Shown: one piece after another, positions 1 through 4,265 of the stretch
How positions within the stretch are numbered: the stretch's first letter is position 1
Layout: every line of letters starts with the position of its first letter
Assembly: GCA_964423705.1 (NCBI GenBank)
Contig: CAYRGA010000092.1
Coordinates: forward strand, 1 to 7,048
Direction of reading: 5' to 3'
Length of the DNA stretch: 7,048 nt
Origin: CAKSIN01 sp964423705
GTDB lineage: Bacteria; Bacillota; Clostridia; UMGS1810
The notes under the pieces: model-generated
Seen by the model: only the letters and a program-made list of their open reading frames with translations
The model's database searches: none
Told to the model about the DNA's origin: nothing
Translations under genes and position numbers: made by a program

Positions 1-23
1 TCGCTATGGAGAAATTTTCTGAA

Positions 24-36
24 ATGTGTAACACAT
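24..36. repeat. Perfect short palindrome downstream of the AraC-family gene
   Basis: ATGTGT-A-ACACAT is a perfect 6-bp dyad around a single central base, resembling an operator for a dimeric regulator. It lies in the 116-bp non-coding stretch left of the AraC-family gene's stop codon, in which I see no gene and no convincing terminator. It could belong to a gene beyond the left edge. Short palindromes are common by chance. Confidence 0.25.
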
Positions 37-116
37 CATTGACAAACCTACATATTTATTTTTTGTAAAGCTATGGTAACTTTGAATGTCATCAAATGCC
101 GTCATACTGTTTTATA

Positions 117-971
117 TTATTTACCTGATTTGCAATTTTGGCGAAAACGGCGCGGCGTAACACCCATATACCTTTTAAATATATCGGTAAAAAATTTCGT
201 ATCATCATAGCCGACTGATTCTGATATTTCCGTGATTTTTTTGCATGTTTCCGCCAGCAGTACACAGCTTTGGTTTATTCTGTATTTTTGAAGATATTCC
301 GTAAATGAAAATCCTGTATCGTTTTTGAATTTTGAACTTATGTAGGACAGGCTGTAGTTTAATTCCTTACTTAAATCGGTCAGCTTGATGTCGTTGTTAT
401 AATTTTTCTCGATATATTCTGTTATATATTTTATAGGATTATTTTTTTGAAGCACTTTTTCGTTATTTGTGATTTTCCTCATTGTAGCTATAAGAATTTC
501 CGTCAAAAAGCATCTGGCAAGCTCTGTATGTCCGTGATTTTTATTCCGATATTCGGCGCTTATTTTATCAATGAGAGTTTTTATATTGCCATCGTTGTCG
601 TAAAACAAATATGCGGTGGGATTAAATGAAAGTATGCTTTGATTAAACTTAATCATATAGCTTTCTATAAGCTGCGAAAAATTTTTGCAATGCTTCATGG
701 TTATGTCAATAAATTCAGGGTAAAACAAGCAGTTTGCGATTACACATTTACTGCTTTTTATCCGAATGTACTCATGAAAATCGTTGGTATTGATTATAAA
801 ATAATTTCCTTTTGATACTTTATATTTTTTGCCGTTGATAATATGATAGATTTCACCCTCTTTTATGTATGCAAGCTCAAAAAAATCGTGTGAGTGAGAG
901 TGCACACTGCCATGAAGTATTTCAAAAGTATATATTTTATCTTGTTTTAATGCATTTTCGTAAAATTCCAC
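117..971 (-). CDS. AraC-family transcriptional regulator (cupin sensor + double HTH)
   Basis: This gene encodes a 284-residue DNA-binding regulator, probably a cytoplasmic sensor of a sugar or oligosaccharide that controls the adjacent glycosidase gene. Residues about 25-70 look like the AraC N-terminal cupin: a His-rich start (HSHSHDFFEL), then a Gly-rich turn region (KEGEIYHIINGKKY) and the usual FIINTNDFHEY ending. Residues about 180-281 form the AraC/XylS DNA-binding domain, with a first helix-turn-helix near 196-216 (LTDLSKELNYSLSYISSKFK) and a second near 246-267 (ITEISESVGYDDTKFFTDIFKR). The family signature follows (YMGVTPRRFRQ). The length is normal for one-cupin AraC regulators. The start is a GTG (969-971): no other start codon lies in frame between it and the upstream stop at 1020-1022, the next Met is at residue 91 inside the sensor, and an AGGGGTG ribosome site sits 8 nt upstream. 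It is divergent from the GH106-like gene. The fold is certain; the ligand and whether it activates or represses are inferred. Confidence 0.95.
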   Translation of the reverse strand: MEFYENALKQDKIYTFEILHGSVHSHSHDFFELAYIKEGEIYHIINGKKYKVSKGNYFIINTNDFHEYIRIKSSKCVIANCLFYPEFIDITMKHCKNFSQLIESYMIKFNQSILSFNPTAYLFYDNDGNIKTLIDKISAEYRNKNHGHTELARCFLTEILIATMRKITNNEKVLQKNNPIKYITEYIEKNYNNDIKLTDLSKELNYSLSYISSKFKNDTGFSFTEYLQKYRINQSCVLLAETCKKITEISESVGYDDTKFFTDIFKRYMGVTPRRFRQNCKSGK

Positions 972-979
972 CTTAAAAT

Positions 980-986
980 CACCCCT
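980..986 (-). promoter_or_regulatory. Ribosome binding site of the AraC-family gene
   Basis: On the minus strand this reads AGGGGTG, followed by an 8-nt spacer and then GTG at 971-969. It supports the non-ATG start, because no alternative in-frame start with a ribosome site exists nearby. Confidence 0.7.
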
Positions 987-1013
987 GTTTTTATAAAAAT
1001 AATCTGCCGATTT

Positions 1014-1043
1014 ATTGTATCACAAAATATATAATAAAATCAA
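1014..1043 (-). promoter_or_regulatory. Predicted sigma-70/sigma-A promoter of the AraC-family gene
   Basis: On the minus strand a TTGATT -35 box (1043-1038) is followed by an 18-nt spacer and a TACAAT -10 box (1019-1014). The -10 box is preceded by TGA, making an extended TGn -10 element. The expected transcription start is near 1007, giving a leader of about 36 nt before the GTG. It overlaps the promoter region of the divergent gene, so RNA polymerase or the regulator bound at one promoter may interfere with the other. This is a pattern match only. Confidence 0.5.
1030..1035 (+). promoter_or_regulatory. Predicted -10 box of the GH106-like gene promoter
   Basis: A perfect TATAAT lies about 40 nt upstream of the preferred start codon. 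At 16-18 nt spacing the upstream hexamers (CGATTT, CCGATT, GCCGAT) match TTGACA poorly, and there is no TG extension. A strong -10 with no usable -35 is typical of promoters that need an activator, which fits the divergent AraC-family regulator. The role is inferred from pattern and context. Confidence 0.5.
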
Positions 1044-1056
1044 CAGATAATTTAAG

Positions 1057-1063
1057 AAGGAGG
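1057..1063 (+). promoter_or_regulatory. Strong ribosome binding site that decides the GH106-like start
   Basis: AAGGAGG abuts the first in-frame ATG (1064-1066) with no spacer, which would be unusable. It lies 6 nt before the second in-frame ATG (1070-1072), which is normal spacing. The second ATG is therefore the likely initiation codon. Confidence 0.85.
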
Positions 1064-1069
1064 ATGAAG

Positions 1070-4000
1070 ATGTTATATCCGAAAAGCAAAGAGAAAAGTC
1101 TTAGTGACGATTTATTTAAAAATCCGTCAAACGAGTACCGAGGTACACCATTTTGGTCATGGAATTGTAAACTGAGTCGTGACGAGCTGCTATGGCAAAT
1201 TGATCGTCTGAAGGAAATGGGATTCGGAGGGTTTCATATGCATTCGCGTTCCGGAATGGCAACGCCGTATTTGTCGGATGAATTTGCAAAGCTTGTGCGT
1301 GAATGCACAGAAAAGGCAGAACAAGAGGGAATGTACGCTTATCTTTATGATGAAGACCGCTGGCCGTCGGGTGCCGCGGGCGGTATTGTCACTAAAAACA
1401 GGAAGTATTCTTCCAGGTATTTGATGCTTACTGTTTCACCCAAGGAATACTGTAACGATTTCACCTACGCCATGGAAAACGGAAAAAGGTACTTGTTGGC
1501 AGTATACGATGTTGTGCTTAATGACAGTGGTGAACTTACATCTTACGCAAGAATTAACGAGGACGATAATGCGAAGGGTACAAAATGGTATGCATATACG
1601 GATATTTCGCAAGCCTCGGGATGGTATAACAACCAAACCTATGTTGACACACTTTCCAAGGAAGCAATCGACAAATTCATTGACGTAACATATGATTTTT
1701 ATAATAATGCGGTCGGAGATAAATTCGGTACCGTTGTTCCGTCCATATTTACGGATGAACCACAGCATTCTCCGAAAACAACGCTCTCATATGCGCAAAG
1801 CACCGAGGATATATTCATTCCGTGGACTGCTCGGTATGATGAACTATTTTACGAAAAATATGCCTACTCCATACTTAATAGGCTTCCGGAGCTCTTTTGG
1901 GAGCTTCCGAAAGGCGAGATATCACAGGCACGATATAATTATCACGACTTCACGACAGAGCTTTTTACTCAGAACTATGCCGATAACTGTGGAAACCGGT
2001 GCTCTGAGCATAATTTGCTGTTGACAGGGCATGTTTATGAAGAAAATTCGTTGTTTGAGCAGACGGTTTTTATAGGCGAGGCAATGCGTACCTACAGAAA
2101 ATTCGGAATCCCGGGCATTGATATACTCAGAAATCAAAAAGAATATACTGCCGCAAAGCAGGCACAGTCGGCAGTACGTCAGTACGGCAAGGAGGGTATG
2201 ACTTCAGAACTGTACGGTGTTACGAACTGGGATTTTGATTTCAGAGGGCACAAATTCCAAGGAGATTGGCAGGCTGCGATGGGTGTGACTTTGCGTGTTC
2301 CGCATTTATCATGGGTTTCGATGAAGGGTGATGCAAAGCGAGATTACCCTGCTTCTATCAACTATCAATCGCCATGGTACAGGGAATACCGCTATGTAGA
2401 AGACCATTTCGCGAGAGTCAATACCGCACTTACGCGCGGGAAACCGATTGTTAAGGTGGGAATTATTCATCCGATTGAAACGTATTGGCTTCATTACGGA
2501 CCTAAGGGCAGTACCGTAACCGTAAGAGAAAATTTGGACGAAAAATTTCACGATTTGTGCTCTTGGATGCTTTCGGGACTTGTGGATTTTGATTACATAA
2601 GTGAGGCACTTTTGCCCGAATTGTGCGGAGAGGTAAAAAACACATTGGCTGTCGGACAAATGGAATACTCTGCAATTATTATTTCCGGATGTGAAACGCT
2701 GCGCTCTTCAACCATCGAAATTTTGACGGATTATGTAAAGCACGGCGGCAAGCTCATTATATCGGGAGCCGCACCGACCATGATTGATGCTTTGCCGTCG
2801 GACGACTTAAGAGAATTAGTTTCAGGCGCTGTTCGGACAGAATTTTCAAAAGCTGCTATTCTTGAAGCATTAAATAATGAGCGTATGGTTGATATAAGAG
2901 AGTGTGACGGCAGCCGCACGGATAAATTAATTTATCAGTTAAGAGAGGATAACGACTGCAAATGGTTCTTCGCCGCTTATATGCGTGAGGAAGAAGAATG
3001 CAGGAATGTTCCTGTGCCGCATAAAAGAAGGATAGTGATTAAAGGGGAATATACACCGCTTTTGTACAATACTTTAAACGGTGAAATTGAAAGCATAGAA
3101 TTTGAGATACAAAACGGATACACAATAATATATTATACCTTTTACAGACAGAGCAGCTTGCTTTTGAAATTAAATAAAGCATCAAAGCTGAGCTGTAAAC
3201 CCGAAAAAGGAAACAAATCGATTATAGGCAGAGAACGTATTTTGCATAAGGTTAAGTATAATCTGTCTGAGCCGAATGTTCTTTTGCTTGATATTGCGCA
3301 ATATAAAACGGACGATGAAACAGAATATCATCCGATGGAATACATCGGTAAAATTGAATTGTATACAAAGAAGAGGTACTCTCTTTCAAATAACCGTACT
3401 CAGCCTTGGGTGATTGAACAAAAGCCGTGTGAACATACGGTCACTCTGCGATATACCTTTAACAGCGAAATAGAGATAACGGATGCATTTCTAGCTACTG
3501 AGGATGCCGATGAATGCAATATAATTTTTAACGGCAAGAATGTTGAAAATAAAATTTGCGGTTATTTTACCGATAAGGCTATCGGTAAAATTCCTCTGCC
3601 GAAAATATTACTTGGACAAAATGTGTTGGAAATAACTTATCCGCTGGGTGACAGGACAACTGTTGAGGCTTGCTTTATACTTGGAAACTTCGGTGTAAGG
3701 TGTGAGGGCATAGATAAAACCATAACTGCGCCCACGGATACACTGGCATTCGGCGATGCAGTGCCGCAGGGATTTCCGTTTTACGGTGCAAACATTACCT
3801 ATACTGCCGATATAGATGTGCCGAAGGATTGTGATGTTCTGATTAACGTAGGTTCGTATTTCGGTGCTGTCTTGCGTGCGTCACTTGATGATATGGACTT
3901 GGGAATTATAGCCTATTCTCCGTATGAAGTGCTCGCTGAAAATGTGAAAAAAGGCAAGCACACCCTATCGATTACCTTGTACGGAAACAGACATAACAGC

Positions 4001-4186
4001 TTCGGACCGATTCATCTCAATGATACTAAAGTCAGCTGGTTCGGTCCCGAAGCATGGGAGTATGCTCCGTCTCTCGGTTTTCACGATTATGATATGGATG
4101 TTGTGGTTGATTATAAGTGGAAATACGAATACAGTTTGAAGCCGTTCGGCATCATGGCAAGTCCGCTTATAAAGTATATTAAATAA
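1070..4186 (+). CDS. Large GH106-like glycoside hydrolase (putative alpha-L-rhamnosidase)
   Basis: This 1038-residue enzyme probably hydrolyses terminal alpha-L-rhamnosyl linkages in plant-type oligosaccharides, by similarity to the GH106 family. Its N-terminal third carries the hallmarks I associate with GH106-type proteins: RGTPFWSWNCKL (about 24-35), KEMGFGGFHMHSRSGM (about 50-65), YDEDRWPSG (93-101) and FTDEP (Glu about 230). SELYGVTNWDFDF follows (Glu about 380), then a GDWQAAMGV segment. The acidic residues in FTDEP and SELYG are candidate catalytic residues; I have not mapped them to a known structure. Residues about 450-585 look like a class I glutamine-amidotransferase-like domain (KVGIIHPIE; then AIIISGCETL and HGGKLIISGAAP), as in some other glycosidases. 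The C-terminus (about 905-1000) resembles a galactose-binding-like beta-sandwich. No signal peptide or membrane segment is visible, so it is probably cytoplasmic. Another ATG, 6 nt upstream at 1064, is unlikely to be used. The family call is fairly secure; the exact substrate is inferred. Confidence 0.85.
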   Translation: MLYPKSKEKSLSDDLFKNPSNEYRGTPFWSWNCKLSRDELLWQIDRLKEMGFGGFHMHSRSGMATPYLSDEFAKLVRECTEKAEQEGMYAYLYDEDRWPSGAAGGIVTKNRKYSSRYLMLTVSPKEYCNDFTYAMENGKRYLLAVYDVVLNDSGELTSYARINEDDNAKGTKWYAYTDISQASGWYNNQTYVDTLSKEAIDKFIDVTYDFYNNAVGDKFGTVVPSIFTDEPQHSPKTTLSYAQSTEDIFIPWTARYDELFYEKYAYSILNRLPELFWELPKGEISQARYNYHDFTTELFTQNYADNCGNRCSEHNLLLTGHVYEENSLFEQTVFIGEAMRTYRKFGIPGIDILRNQKEYTAAKQAQSAVRQYGKEGMTSELYGVTNWDFDFRGHKFQGDWQAAMGVTLRVPHLSWVSMKGDAKRDYPASINYQSPWYREYRYVEDHFARVNTALTRGKPIVKVGIIHPIETYWLHYGPKGSTVTVRENLDEKFHDLCSWMLSGLVDFDYISEALLPELCGEVKNTLAVGQMEYSAIIISGCETLRSSTIEILTDYVKHGGKLIISGAAPTMIDALPSDDLRELVSGAVRTEFSKAAILEALNNERMVDIRECDGSRTDKLIYQLREDNDCKWFFAAYMREEEECRNVPVPHKRRIVIKGEYTPLLYNTLNGEIESIEFEIQNGYTIIYYTFYRQSSLLLKLNKASKLSCKPEKGNKSIIGRERILHKVKYNLSEPNVLLLDIAQYKTDDETEYHPMEYIGKIELYTKKRYSLSNNRTQPWVIEQKPCEHTVTLRYTFNSEIEITDAFLATEDADECNIIFNGKNVENKICGYFTDKAIGKIPLPKILLGQNVLEITYPLGDRTTVEACFILGNFGVRCEGIDKTITAPTDTLAFGDAVPQGFPFYGANITYTADIDVPKDCDVLINVGSYFGAVLRASLDDMDLGIIAYSPYEVLAENVKKGKHTLSITLYGNRHNSFGPIHLNDTKVSWFGPEAWEYAPSLGFHDYDMDVVVDYKWKYEYSLKPFGIMASPLIKYIK

Positions 4187-4216
4187 ATCATTTTGTCGGA
4201 AAATATTACAAATTAA

Positions 4217-4249
4217 TGGGGCGGAAATTCTCATCCGCCCCAAGTTTTT
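4217..4249 (+). terminator. Rho-independent terminator between convergent genes
   Basis: An 8-bp stem GGGGCGGA (4218-4225) / TCCGCCCC (4234-4241) with an 8-nt loop is followed on the plus strand by AAGTTTTTATGTTTT. It starts about 31 nt after the TAA of the GH106-like gene, in the 79-bp gap before the stop of the beta-galactosidase gene. The T-tract is good for plus-strand transcripts. In the opposite direction the stem is followed by ATTAATTTGTAATATTTT, a weaker U-rich run, so it may also stop beta-galactosidase transcripts. Confidence 0.9.
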
Positions 4250-4265
4250 ATGTTTTCTCACTATC

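Larger units (their letters stand above)
998..1052. repeat. Imperfect inverted repeat spanning the divergent promoters
   Basis: The left arm AATAATCTG (998-1006) and right arm CAGATAATT (1044-1052) are complementary at 8 of 9 positions. They flank both predicted promoters symmetrically about position 1025. They could be half-sites for the AraC-family regulator, but AraC sites are more often direct repeats, and in AT-rich DNA an 8/9 match can arise by chance. Confidence 0.25.

Noticed and set aside
39..67. TTGACA on the plus strand as a possible promoter -35 box
   Set aside because: At 16-18 nt spacing the following hexamers (TTTTGT, TTTGTA, TTGTAA) are poor -10 boxes, and transcription would run antisense into the AraC-family gene with no plus-strand gene ahead.
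81..96. TTTGA/TCAAA dyad as a terminator for the AraC-family gene
   Set aside because: The stem is only 5 AT-rich base pairs with a 6-nt loop, and no T-tract immediately follows it in the minus-strand direction.
972..1063. Catabolite-repression (cre) site in the divergent promoter region
   Set aside because: I looked for the TGWNANCGNTNWCA-type palindrome and found no acceptable match.
3965..4261. 98-codon minus-strand open frame over the end of the GH106-like gene
   Set aside because: It lies almost wholly antisense to a well-supported gene, runs through the terminator hairpin, and its translation shows no recognisable domain.
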